Below, piece after piece: positions 1 through 10,600 of a DNA stretch of 64,000 bases; the stretch's first letter is position 1, and each line of letters starts with the position of its first letter. The stretch covers positions 459,001 to 523,000 of the forward strand of contig RPFO01000497.1 of assembly GCA_009746045.1 (NCBI GenBank). The letters run 5' to 3'. The notes under the pieces are model-generated. The model ran no database searches. It was not told the origin of the DNA and was given only the letters and a program-made list of their open reading frames with translations. Source of the DNA: Mesostigma viride. Its lineage: Eukaryota; Streptophyta; Mesostigmatophyceae; Mesostigmatales; Mesostigmataceae. Position numbers and translations under genes: made by a program.

Positions 1-13
1 CTGAAGACGGCCC

Positions 14-45
14 GGCGGTTACGCTGTCTGGCGGTTACGCTGTCT
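14..45. repeat. 16-bp tandem duplication near the left end of the DIRS-like element
   Basis: The 16-mer GGCGGTTACGCTGTCT occurs twice in direct tandem (14-29 and 30-45). It lies about 180 bp upstream of the recombinase ORF and may belong to the terminal repeat region of the element, but the window begins here and no matching copy was found at the other end. Confidence 0.7.
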
Positions 46-224
46 GAGTGCGCCGCCGCGGTTAGGAAGGGCGCCATTAGGGCGCTGGAGCCACGACAGA
101 TCGCATAAATGTAGCCGTTGATTACGCGCCGGCGAACCCGGTACAAGAGGACTACCAACCGTTACCATATAGACAGGCCGCTGACGGCATCATAGGCCCC
201 TCACATCCGACAAGCCTGACGACA

Positions 225-1773
225 ATGGCGGGCCCCTCTCGATACCAGCACGTCACATCCGCCGAGCTGGAGAACGTCGCTGCCGTGGCGCAGCCGCTGA
301 AGAGGCAAGATCTGTACGCGGAGAGGCTCTACCTGGACTGGCGCCACTCCAAGATCTCCACGAGCCCTGCAGATCCAGAGGTCACCACCTGGCCTGCACA
401 GGTCAACGGGATCTTGGAGCTTCCCATGGCACAGTTTGCCAAGGAACTGCGTTTTTTTTGGGTGGAGATCAGGACAAGGAAGGGGGAAATCTATGGGGAG
501 TCAACACTGGAGGCGCTCTGGAACTCTTTTCAGAGAATCTTGCGCCAGGACACCCTGCAGAATCTTCAGAATCTGCCGCTGGATCAGCGACCCGCCGAGA
601 TGCCAAAGCAGGTGGTGCTGGACAAGTCGCCAATGTTTCAGGAGGCACACGCCGCGTACACAGAAGCAAGAACGCTGGCAAGGAGAAATCACAAGGGCAA
701 AGGCGTCTACAAGGCTGACGCCATCACACCTGAGCAGCGGGCACAGTTCCTGGCCTCTGACATGGCTGACAAGTCAAGTGCTGAAGGACTGTTCAAGAGG
801 ACCGTCTGGTTGTTTTTGATGGCCACAGGGCGACGTGGCTACAAGGACTCAGGTGCATGACACCACCAACTGCGAGGTGACTGGACCCTTCAAGGACACA
901 ACTGGCGCCGACTACGTCCTGTTTGCTGAGGACTTCGCGAAGACCAACAACGTCCACACCCCTGTGGCTGACAGGCGTGAACCACTCCGCATCTACTATG
1001 ACGCCAGCTTCATTGAGGCGTATCTGGAGTATGTCAGCAAGAAGATTCCAGGTGCTGCAGCCACTGCCAACTTTTTCACCGCCAAGCTGAACACTCCAGT
1101 CGTGCGGGACGGCAAGACCTACTGGTACCACAAGGAGATGGCACGTGGCATCAACAGCGTGGGATCCGTTATCGGCGAGGCCGCCAAGCGGTTCGGGTGG
1201 GCTGGCCGGATCACAGGCCACTCGCCTAGGGTGACGATGGTGAACGCCCTGAGCAGGTCAGGAATGCCACGAGAAGCTGCTTGCAAGATCACAGGACACA
1301 CTGATCCCAAGGCTTTCGAGGGTTACATCCATCCAGATGACGTGGAGAGGCAGCATGTGTCAGACATCGTCTCCGGTACCTCCAAGGTGTGGGGAGATGC
1401 CGAATATCGCGCTGAAAAGACCGGTGAAAAGCGCGCGAAGATTTCTGAACCCCCAGCTGATGAGGTGGCAGTGCCTGAGCCAGTGGCGCCGGTACCTGAA
1501 CCTGTGACAGTTGTGGATGACGACATCGATGACGACTTCATCCAGGAAGTGGCGAAGCTGGAGGCCGCAGCAGTTTCCCAGTCGTCGATCACCAAGGCTG
1601 TGAAGGAGTCCGACGCCTGGCTGACACCAGATGTGCTGAGTGAGATTGATGACATGGTGGCAACGCACACGGTGACGAATACTGTTAACACAGATATGTC
1701 GCACATGTTCCAGGGCGCCACGTTTACCGGGAATCCGGTTTTTAACGTTACAATTCAGATTCCTCCAAAGTAG
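225..1773 (+). pseudogene. Tyrosine recombinase of the DIRS/Kangaroo-like element, one frameshift
   Basis: This enzyme would integrate the circular DNA copy of the retrotransposon. The first part (225-860) starts at MAGPSRYQHV and ends just after box A (ATGRRG, the first catalytic Arg). The reading then continues in another frame (about 835-1773). There the remaining signature is visible: ITGHSPR gives the HxxR box B, ITGHTD gives the second His, and GYIHPD supplies the likely Tyr nucleophile. A short acidic tail follows (VVDDDIDDDF). The change of frame falls between box A and box B near 840-860. It could be a real inactivating indel, a sequencing indel or programmed frameshifting; no slippery heptamer was noticed. 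The plus-strand orientation opposite RT is typical of Kangaroo. Confidence 0.8.
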
Positions 1774-1968
1774 AAATTTTATGGCTCATCGTATACAGTT
1801 TCTGTCCGTTACAGTTCAGATTCTTCCTAGTATAACATGAAGATTCAATTGTGTGCCTGATTTAATGTATTTTTTAATGCCAACCGTTTTAATGTATTTT
1901 TTTAATGACGAATCTACCACTGCGCAGTGAGTGACAAGTTCCGCACTTGTCCCACTTGTGGACAAGCT

Positions 1969-2117
1969 GCTTGTCTCACTGGACACTCGTGGGACGCAGC
2001 GCTCTAGTGGCCACTCGGGACGACTTGTAGTCACTCGGGCCATGCGGCCCTCGTGACTACAAGTCGGCCCTCGTGACCACTATAGCGCTGGTCCCACTCG
2101 GGTCCAGTGAGACAAGC
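1969..2117. repeat. Long imperfect inverted repeat between the convergent recombinase and RT ORFs
   Basis: Arms of about 73 bp (1969-2041 and 2046-2117) flank a 4-nt loop ATGC. Matching blocks include GCTTGTCTCACTGGAC against GTCCAGTGAGACAAGC and CGACTTGTAGTCAC against GTGACTACAAGTCG. The right arm overlaps the last codons of the RT ORF. Transcripts from either side would fold into a long hairpin. A role in ending convergent transcription is inference. Confidence 0.75.
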
Positions 2118-3999
2118 TACACATGTCGCCAGCCAGTGACAGAGCGCAGTAGCGTCGAACCAGCTGGTTGAGACGGTAGGAAGACGACCGCCCTCTGACA
2201 AACGCCCCCACCACAGCACTGGAGTCTACGAGCCGGACGACTCGCTTACCCCGACACGCCTTGGTCCGGCACGACCACTCGACCCCCTGTGTCGCAGCAA
2301 TCGCCTCCTTGACGTTGATGTGGTTAGGCTGCCCCCGCCACCGGTAGGACAGTGCCGTACGCCAGTGGCCACTATCCAGCAGGCTGTAGTCCCCCTCCTC
2401 CATGCGCTCCAGGTCCCAGTCCTCCCCAGACGTTAAAGCTGTCGTCCGCCACCCCCGCGCTTCGCGCCGGGTCGCCAGCCGGGCACAATCGGCCCCAGGC
2501 AGGTCCCTGTAGACCACCCCACCGCCGGAGCCGCTCGCATCACTTGCGACGACCCGGTCAGAAAGGGGCCGGGCCCTGGCCGCCCTCAAAAAGGGGGCCA
2601 GGTCGATCGCCGCCTGAAGCTCCTGGCGGGCCCCCGCAGGGAGGCGCCAGCGGCGCCCAGGCAGGGAGGCATTCATGGCTGCTAGCAGCCGGTACGTCTC
2701 AGACCACACCGAAAGCATGGGGCGGCACAGCAGATGCATCCACACCCACTTCCCAAGCACAGAACTAAGTTCGCGGTAGTATGTAAACCCGCGATCTAAG
2801 ATTCTATGAGTAGCGGCGATAACTGCCACCACACGCTCAGGAACAGGCACCACGTCACCATCCCTTTGGTGAATGACCCCCACCGCCTGCACACCAGTCT
2901 GCTCTGCTGTCGCCCGTACCACCTTGTCAGACTTCTGCACCAGCCCAACAGCGGCGTAGGCAGCCTGAACACGATCTAGCTGCTGATTCACCCCATCCAC
3001 CGACGCACAGTGGGTGAAATGGAGGTCATCGATCGTCACAGCATGCATACCTTCCAGATCCTGCCGAGATTCGAAGCACGGCGAGGGCGCCAAGGGCGCA
3101 GCAGGGTCCTCCTCCAGCCTCAGCCGGACGGTCTCCCCCGCCTCGTTGGCCTCCGCCACCAGGATCAGCGCGGACATGTTGATGCTCAGCCCACGACTAG
3201 CCTCCAACGGCGGCTTGGGGCCACAGCGGTACAACACAGACTGATGCACACACTGGGCCACCGCGACGGCCAGCTTGTTGCCCATTGGCCAGCACAACAT
3301 CCACGGCCACACCTTCCGACGAGCCCCACTCAGGCCCACCAGATCCGACCACACCGGCATCCACGCACAGTACCGCCGCATCCAAACTGGCAGGCGGAGT
3401 CTGTTGTAGTACGAATCCAAATCTGATACGCCCCCAAAAACATCCTCCCCAGCGCGCGTGGGCAAATCGCAAATCACGCCAAGGTGTGGTAAAAAAGCGG
3501 GCATAGGATCAGGTAGTGGCATGTTGCCACGCCGGTTGTCCACAATCAGCCGTATACGGCCGTCGGGCTTTCCGACCCCAAAAGTACCGTTCACCATAGG
3601 CGGCTCCTCCTCAAAAAATCCACCCAAAATCCCCCTCTCCACACACACCGTGCAAACCCGCGCGAACTCCTCCATGCTACACCCCCGCGAGATCCGCATC
3701 GACTTCTGCAAGATCCGCTCTGCTGGGCTCAGCGTCCGTACCATCCTACTCTCATCATTCAAAATTGCTCCCCAAGAGGGGGGTAGTAAGTTCAGCACAT
3801 CCACTTGGCCACCTTCCCCCGGACCAGGCAAAGCCAAGCGTGCGGCCACTAACGGTTCGTAAGGGGCTCCTTCAGCATATTCACCCCCATCCACTACAGA
3901 TCCTGCCATTGCCGCTACGGAACCACCGTTCCGGCGGACAAAGGACCTGCAAGCATCATCGATCCCATCTAGGGCCGCCTGCTGCAGAGGCCCGGGCAC
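2080..3999 (-). CDS. Reverse transcriptase-RNase H of the DIRS/Kangaroo-like element
   Basis: One open frame of 639 codons starts at MPGPLQQAAL. It would copy the element RNA and degrade the RNA strand. The RT fingers and palm are recognisable: GKPDGRIRLIVDNR in the first third, then SDLDSYYNRL, then MGNKLAVAVAQCVHQ. The catalytic pair sits in TIDDLHF, where DIRS-type RTs have a YxDD-like box. An RNase H domain follows, with VVASDASGSGGG as the first Asp block, HINVKEAIAA with the catalytic Glu, and LVDSSAVVGA as the third block. No integrase or protease is attached. Gag lies upstream on the same strand, about 200 bp away. The full open frame contrasts with the broken gag and recombinase. Confidence 0.85.
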   Translation of the reverse strand: MPGPLQQAALDGIDDACRSFVRRNGGSVAAMAGSVVDGGEYAEGAPYEPLVAARLALPGPGEGGQVDVLNLLPPSWGAILNDESRMVRTLSPAERILQKSMRISRGCSMEEFARVCTVCVERGILGGFFEEEPPMVNGTFGVGKPDGRIRLIVDNRRGNMPLPDPMPAFLPHLGVICDLPTRAGEDVFGGVSDLDSYYNRLRLPVWMRRYCAWMPVWSDLVGLSGARRKVWPWMLCWPMGNKLAVAVAQCVHQSVLYRCGPKPPLEASRGLSINMSALILVAEANEAGETVRLRLEEDPAAPLAPSPCFESRQDLEGMHAVTIDDLHFTHCASVDGVNQQLDRVQAAYAAVGLVQKSDKVVRATAEQTGVQAVGVIHQRDGDVVPVPERVVAVIAATHRILDRGFTYYRELSSVLGKWVWMHLLCRPMLSVWSETYRLLAAMNASLPGRRWRLPAGARQELQAAIDLAPFLRAARARPLSDRVVASDASGSGGGVVYRDLPGADCARLATRREARGWRTTALTSGEDWDLERMEEGDYSLLDSGHWRTALSYRWRGQPNHINVKEAIAATQGVEWSCRTKACRGKRVVRLVDSSAVVGAFVRGRSSSYRLNQLVRRYCALSLAGDMCSLSHWTRVGPAL

Positions 4000-4195
4000 A
4001 CGGGCTGAATCTACAGCAGGCGGGTCTCGCCCCCCCCCCCCATCCAGTTTAACGCCCTAACCGTCTGACAGGCTAGTGTGCGAGCATTAAAAGCCCGACT
4101 CATCCTATCGCGCCTACGGCCTGAGCGTACCTGCTGCCACCAGTCACGAGGTGGCAGGGGTGCTGGAAGAGGTAGTGGAAGAAGGCACCGCTCCC

Positions 4196-5297
4196 TCACT
4201 TGTTGTTGTTGGACGGGCCGCCCTGCCCCTTCTTGCCGGGACCCTGCTCCAGCTTGTGCTGCAGCTTCCCCATGCTCATCGCCGCCCGCACCGCCGGAGA
4301 CGCCAGCATTGCTCCACCCTCCTGGAATGGCAGCATTGCCGACGGCGTCCCCTTCCACCCGTCGACCCCACATCCACCAGCTGGCATGCCGTGATCAGCT
4401 TTGCCAGGTACTCGGCTGCTGCCAGCTCCAGAATTACTTCGGAGCGTGGCGTGGCCCAGTAGCCAAATTCTGTCACCATCGTGTCCAGAATTCCTGCCAT
4501 CTGCAGGAGCAGCATCCGCCTCTCCCCGCTGGCTGAGCTGCCGTGCATCGTCAGCATTAACGATGCACGGATGGACTTCCCCCCCACGCTCTCCGCGTAG
4601 TCCAGCATTCCCGGCAGCACCGCCTCCAGCATGTTGCTCACCAGCACCGGCACTGCATGCCCACTCAGCGCCACCCCCTTCGTGCGCGCCAGCCTGCCAG
4701 CAGTCGTCGCTGCGGCTGGGCTTGCAGCTGCTGGAGTCTTTGCCTGGTCCAGCAGCTTCGACATAGCCGATATTAGGTCGCCAATATCTCCGCCAGTGCG
4801 GGCGTTGCCCGGCCGGGATGGAAGCCCTCCAGCTGGCGTTGCATAGCCCGTCTCGGTCCCCAGCAGCCGACCTAGGTTTCGGTCCAGGTCCGCCACAGCC
4901 TGGTCGATCGCCCCAGGAGCGCCATCGTCCTCCCCAGCGCCCGCTCCACCATGCCCCGCCCCTCCGCTTCCACCTGCCGAAGGGGGAACACCCCCGTTCC
5001 CACCGCACCTGCTGACACTGGTGGGTCCGGCTCTGCAATAGCCTCCCCCAGTTGCGCTGCTAGCACATCGGCCAGGGCCTCCTCCCCATCCCAGTCGCTG
5101 ACAAACCCCCGTTCCTCCAGGACGTCCATGACGTTCTTGGCACGCCCCGGAGTGAGCTTCTGGATCCGCTCTAGCCAGTTCCCCTCCCCTAGGATCTTCT
5201 GAACCGCAGTGGCGGCCTCCTTTGGGGTGCATCCCTCCTTGGCTGCTTGCTTGAGTTTCGCTAGGAAATTCCGGTCTGGGGCTGTCACTGTGGACAT
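4196..5297 (-). pseudogene. Gag-like ORF of the DIRS/Kangaroo-like element, frame broken
   Basis: The likely start is the ATG at 5297 (MSTVTAPDRNFLAKLK). Coding similarity by composition continues through three frames: 5297 to about 4900, then about 4920 to 4276 (including DRNLGRLLGTETGYATP and GGDIGDLISAMSKLLDQ), then a short basic C-terminus ending KKGQGGPSNNNK at 4196. At least two frame changes are needed. There is no CCHC zinc knuckle, which is usual for DIRS gag. It is assigned as gag only by its position upstream of RT on the same strand. The 250 bp upstream of the ATG (5298-5550) are AT-richer and would hold the promoter and terminus. Confidence 0.6.
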
Positions 5298-5573
5298 GGT
5301 AGGTTATACTGCTTGATGTGTTATCTTGCGTTTTGTTTTTTGTGTTGTGGTCACGTGAGGTTCTCAGGCAAAAGAAAACAACCTGCTTCCCTAGAATGGA
5401 AGCCCACCCTTTATAGCAACCACCTCTCCAGCCAACCCCTACCTGGGTGGCTGGGGTACGGGTGCCAGCACAAAAAATATTTTTTCTAAAATTATTTTTT
5501 CTTTTGGTGCTATACGGCGTTGCATTCTCCGCTCAGCAGGTTAGTCATAGATAAAATGAGCATAGCTCACCAA

Positions 5574-6177
5574 ATGGATGGATGGATGGATGGATGGATG
5601 GATGGATGGATGGATGGATGGATGGATGGATGGATGGATGGATGGATGGATGGATGGATGGATGGATGGATGGATGGATGGATGGATGGATGGATGGATG
5701 GATGGATGGATGGATGGATGGATGGATGGATGGATGGATGGATGGATGGATGGATGGATGGATGGATGGATGGATGGATGGATGGATGGATGGATGGATG
5801 GATGGATGGATGGATGGATGGATGGATGGATGGATGGATGGATGGATGGATGGATGGATGGATGGATGGATGGATGGATGGATGGATGGATGGATGGATG
5901 GATGGATGGATGGATGGATGGATGGATGGATGGATGGATGGATGGATGGATGGATGGATGGATGGATGGATGGATGGATGGATGGATGGATGGATGGATG
6001 GATGGATGGATGGATGGATGGATGGATGGATGGATGGATGGATGGATGGATGGATGGATGGATGGATGGATGGATGGATGGATGGATGGATGGATGGATG
6101 GATGGATGGATGGATGGATGGATGGATGGATGGATAGATGGATGGATGGATGGATGGATGGATGGATGGATGGATGG
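5574..6177. repeat. (ATGG)n array, about 150 copies
   Basis: A nearly perfect tetranucleotide array with one visible interruption (GATAGATGG near 6135). The 3' flank (CGGTACACGCCGGCAGTCC...) is homologous to the flanks of the arrays ending at 6636 and 31526, so the array sits in the 3'-UTR of a minus-strand LINE copy. All frames are open across it, which creates spurious poly-MDGW and poly-IHPS reading frames. Confidence 0.97.
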
Positions 6178-6357
6178 GCCGGTACACGCCGGCAGTCCTA
6201 CCAGTCTAAGCCCTCTACAAGCTATCTACAAAAGCAATAATTTTCTGTACATGGTGCTCGCAACCCTAGGGGTCTTGCATGATCTAGCATGCCGCCTGTG
6301 TTTGCAAACACGCTCCTTCCCCACGAACTGCACACGGGGGGTTGTTGTCCTCTATTA
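6178..6357 (-). mobile_element. LINE 3'-UTR fragment (copy a) adjoining the first (ATGG)n array
   Basis: The sequence from 6178 to about 6350 matches 6637-6790, including GGTGCTCGC, AGGGGTCTTG, TTTGCAAACACGCTCCTTCC and TTGTTGTCCTCTAT. It is the non-coding end of the same LINE family, cut off where the (TTAA)n tail of the next copy begins at 6357. Confidence 0.65.
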
Positions 6358-7090
6358 ATCAATTAATTAATTAATTAAACTTGTGCTCCCGTTCGGGAGT
6401 CACGGAGCATTAACCCCGCGATGGATGGATGGATGGATGGATGGATGGATGGATGGATGGATGGATGGATGGATGGATGGATGGATGGATGGATGGATGG
6501 ATGGATGGATGGATGGATGGATGGATGGATGGATGGATGGATGGATGGATGGATGGATGGATGGATGGATGGATGGATGGATGGATGGATGGATGGATGG
6601 ATGGATGGATGGATGGATGGATGGATGGATGGATGGGTACACGCAATCCTACCGGTCTAAGCTATCTACATGCTAACTACAAAACAATCCTATTCTATAT
6701 CTATGGTGCTCGCGACGCTAGGGGTCTTGTCTAGCATGCATGCCTCCCGCATTTGCAAACACGCTCCTTCCCCACTGCAGGGGGTTTGTTGTCCTCTATG
6801 ACCTGGGCCCACTTGGCCTTGTCCATCGTCTTTTTCCAAATCACGGAGAGGCCTAGGCCTCCCATGTCCTCTACGAGCTGTTCTTTGAAGGTGCGGGCCT
6901 TGCGGCGTCTAACCTGGCTGGGCCCACGTGAGGAGGTGCCGGCCCGGCTAGCTGGGCGGGGCGCAGCCCTGCAGAGGGGCCACGTGAGGTGTCTACCTGG
7001 TTGGTGCGAGCTAAGTGCCCAACTAGCAGCAGGCGCCGCTGCTTGATGCATGGTGCTGGTGATAAGTGGCATGCCGAGGTACAAGTCCTC
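6358..7090 (-). mobile_element. 5'-truncated LINE (copy b) with degenerate RT C-terminus, (ATGG)n array, hairpin and (TTAA)n tail
   Basis: Read on the minus strand, the coding end comes first. It includes RTFKEQLVEDMGGLGLSVIW and MDKAKWAQVIEDN, and in another frame VGHLARTNQVDT, which matches VGHLARTSQVDT of the LINE at 32016-32402. Then come a 3'-UTR, the array 6421-6636, a hairpin (GACTCCCGAACGGGAGCAC, about 6387-6405) and a (TTAA)n tail (6358-6378). The coding part is frame-broken. The VGHLART block resembles the C-terminal region of non-LTR reverse transcriptases (family knowledge: R-x-WFGHxxR-like motif). Confidence 0.7.
6421..6636. repeat. (ATGG)n array, 54 copies
   Basis: A perfect tetranucleotide array, 216 bp, directly next to the LINE 3' hairpin at about 6387-6405. 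Confidence 0.97.
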
Positions 7091-7640
7091 CTTGCGTCGA
7101 CATGGTCCTCCTTGCGGACAATTGTCCTCTATGACCTGGGCCCACTTGGCCTTGTCCATCATCTTGTCTCGTTGATACGTAAAATTAATGAAGTAGTTAA
7201 TTATGCGAGTTCGTGCTCCCGTCGGGGAGTCACGGAGTATAAAAACCCCGATGGACAGACGGACGGACAGACGGACGGACGGACGGACGGACGGACGGAC
7301 GGACGGACGGACGGACGGACGGACGGACGGACGGACGGACGGACGGACGGACGGACGGACGGACGGACGGACGGACGGACGGACGGACGGACGGACGGAC
7401 GGACGGACGGACGGACGGACGGACGGACGGACGGACGGACGGACGGACGGACGGACGGACGGACGGACGGACGGACGGACGGACGGACGGACGGACGGAC
7501 GGATGGACGGACGGACGGACGGGCCGCAAACAATCCTATACCGAATCTATTCTAGAATGTATCTATTGATCTAGAGTCTATACTAACTAATCGATGTAAG
7601 GCATGCCAGGTATCGTGTAGTGCTAGGCCCTAGCGGCATA
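7091..7640 (-). mobile_element. Further LINE 3' fragments (copy c) with (GGAC)n array and hairpin
   Basis: 7123-7165 repeats the coding end TGGGCCCACTTGGCCTTGTC seen at 6803-6830. A hairpin near 7213-7229 (GTGCTCCCGTCGGGGAGTCAC) adjoins the array at 7251-7522. After the array, GCAAACAATCCTATACCGAATC matches the post-array flank of the other copies. The right limit is uncertain. Confidence 0.55.
7251..7522. repeat. (GGAC)n array, about 68 copies
   Basis: A tetranucleotide array with slight variation at its edges (GGACAGAC at the left, GGATGGAC near 7502). It occupies the same place beside the hairpin as the ATGG arrays of the sister copies. Confidence 0.97.
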
Positions 7641-10600
7641 CTACAATTAAAATGGCTGTCAATTTACCTGTATTCAGTGTTACACAGATGTTGGTGATAC
7701 AACCAGTGCAGGCAGAACATCTCGGAAGATCCAAATATCAGTGGGGGAAAAAAATTCATTTTATTTATTACAGAAGTACAGAACAAGGAACCATGCATGT
7801 TCTTTACATCATGCATTCTCGGGGTGTTTTGCCAATACATGAAGAAATCAAAGAGTGCACCAAAGCCAAAACGTGCATGCGCATTTGTGAGCTTTGATGC
7901 TGACCACTGCACATGTCCATGCGCAGCTGGGTGACTTGTAGAACATGCCCTGCATGGCATACCATACACCCAATAGCTACTGGCCATACATGAGTCCTGA
8001 TGCACACATTGCATTCCCCTAAGGGGCATGTGTTGAACATCTACCAGCCGCCAGGCAAAAAATGTGAAGCAATGAGCCTGAGCGAACGTCACCCGCTTGT
8101 ATCTTGGATTGGTTTCCCTGTCGGTGCCCGCCGGTGCCATGGCACTGCATCAGTGTAAACAGCCGGTGCAATGTTAACATCCCACGGTCACCATCATCCC
8201 TTCGTTCAGGGCTTCGCCCTGCCTGACTTCTGGCAGTGGAGAGACCAGGAACATTAACCACTGGGTGGTGCCCTATACTGCACGGACTTGGCTGCAGATG
8301 CATGGGGCCATGCCACAGGTCATCTGGAGATCCCAACTCTAGAGACAGCCCCTGTATACTGGTAATCAAGTTCAGGTGGTCAATGTAGCCGTACATTGCC
8401 CTTGCAGAAGTCATTAAGCACCGAAAATGGCACCTGTCCCCTCCATGGCAGTGCATGTGCAGGAGGGGCGTGCACTCCCGCTGACCCGTGGGGTCATCGC
8501 ATGCCAAGTCGGCGACTCCATCCACTCAGCAGCAGCACAAGCATTTGACGTGTCAGCTTATTCAACCTGGTCCGTGCGCCTGCATGGCGCGCACGCTAGT
8601 AGGAAGAGCTGTGGGACATGCATGTGAAGCGCCCGCAGCCCAGCACTATCTCCCGCATGTCGGCAACAGCAAGGGCCTTCAGGCAGGATTATTCCCTGAC
8701 ATCACTTTCTTGCTGTCAGGTTCCTGTGGTGGTGCCCTCAGTACACAGCAGAGGCCTGCGTTCACCCCCAAGACCCAGTGGTTGGGAATGAGACAGGGTG
8801 GAGATGAGACACTTATCCTCGCATGACACCTGCCCTGTTGCGGGAACCCTCCTGCAGTCAGCAGACAGCTCAAAGGAAACAGGTCTAGAGGCCATGGAGA
8901 AGGGGCCTTGGCCCTGGGCTTGCCAACTTGACCGGCGAATGCTGATGGCCCCAACTTGCTACACCGGTGCTTCTGCTAGCACAGGCTAGTGACCGTGTGC
9001 AAGCATTAGGCTTCACGTAGGCATCCCCTCGAAACAAAGGGGGCACTTTCCGTACATACTATGGGCCTGGAACATCTGCGCCCATGCAAGCTTGCCCGAT
9101 CACGGCGACCCGCGGCCCGTACAGCCAAGGCCTTGCAGTGTCGGTCCATCCCAGGGCATGTAGGGCGCTCTTCTTCTTGCCATGCCCTACGTTCTCGTTG
9201 CGGGCCATCATGCCAAGTGTCCCAACTTGGAAAACCAAAAACAAACACGACTTGGAAGTCACAGCGAGGCTGGGATTCGGATACCCGGGCGTCCAGCGCG
9301 CCCTACAGGCAGTCTGAGTCTGGAATGTGTTTGCCAAGCGGGTCCAGCATGGAAGCCTCTGCCACTTCATGCTCGTGCCGCTGAAGGGTTGAACATGAAG
9401 TCATCGTCTTCCGCGCTCCATTACAGCTCAAAGATGGGAGGCATTCACAGTCATAGGTGGCACCCGACAAAGGCGAGTGATGATTGTGCACTGCGCCTCT
9501 TGTGCAACGTGGGTGCGTTTGCACACCCTTGCCTTATCGTTCGCCATCAAGGTGAAAAATATCGGGCAACAACGGGACGCCTGCCTGGCATGTCCCCTCG
9601 ACAAAACGGCCAAGTGCACAAGCCAGAACAGCAAGTACCTGAGTACACCAGCCTGTATGGAGCTGGTGGACTCTATTGGGTGACATGCTGGGGTGGCCCA
9701 GGAAATCCCAGTAGATGCCCCCTGGGCTAATGCCACTGCCGTCCCGAGCCTTTGTAGTCTTCAAAGCCGCAACAAATGCTGCCAAGCCTTGGTGCGTATG
9801 ACCCACTGTGACTGCTGTGTCTTGTACATCAAGGTACAGGCCACCATGGGGGGGCAAGGCCACATCCATGAGGGCACAGCCCCGCGGATTGTCGAATTGG
9901 ACACCCCACCCGGGGCCCCTGCACGAGGTTGCCTCACACCCCCAGAGTAAAGAGAGCAGGCGACACACCGACCACGCCCTTCCCCCCAGACGAAAGGGAG
10001 CAGCTTGACCATGCCCTCCCCCTCAGCCGTCCACGACCACAACTTGCGATACGCCTTCCCTACCCATGCTACTCGCGCTACCTCCCCTAGCCCCACCTAC
10101 GGCTGCAGCATCAGTCTGCAACTACGACTGCAGTAGCAACATTGCCTATTGGTCCACCACCGGCGACCCACGGTGCCCTATGCGAACCCGGGATGCCAGG
10201 GTAGACGTTGGCCCCAGACCGAGCCGAATCCTTGGGATGGAATACACTATCTCCTTGTCAGCCACCTCCCTGAGGCATTGACAACCCATGCATCTCAAGG
10301 ACCGACCCTGCACCCTCTTCCTCATTACCATGCCAGTGCTATTTCCCCTGCTTCTGCTACCTGCCGGGTACGCACACCTTGCCTCCAACTGCCTGCTATC
10401 GGCCGGCATGGACGACGAACAAACACACTAGACCAGACTCCTGGGGGGAAAGATCCCTACAGGATCTGTAGGTCATCCAATCAATAGCCAGGGGGCTTGG
10501 CACTCGCAGCACCTGACAACCCACCCAGCAACCTACCCCCCACACCTTGCACCTGATTAGCATCGGCAACAACGAGCATGCCTGAAAACCCTACTGGTTT

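Larger units (their letters stand above)
1..5400. mobile_element. DIRS/Kangaroo-like tyrosine-recombinase retrotransposon
   Basis: Three coding blocks define the element. Gag (4196-5297) and RT-RNase H (2080-3999) are on the minus strand, and a tyrosine recombinase (225-1773) is on the plus strand, converging with RT. No DDE integrase and no aspartic protease is seen, as expected for the DIRS order. In the family, the recombinase lies opposite to gag and RT in Kangaroo of Volvox, so this arrangement points to that branch. The RT ORF is open over 639 codons, while gag and recombinase carry frameshifts, so the copy is probably defective or has sequence indels. Outer boundaries are uncertain: no split direct repeats could be matched, and the left end may lie outside the window. 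Confidence 0.8.

Noticed and set aside
5520..6642. Long open frames of repeated MDGW, IHPS and similar
   Set aside because: They are the translations of ATGG arrays, open in all frames; no protein is supported.
7201..7574. Repeated DGRT and SVRP open frames
   Set aside because: Translations of the GGAC array in a LINE 3' end.
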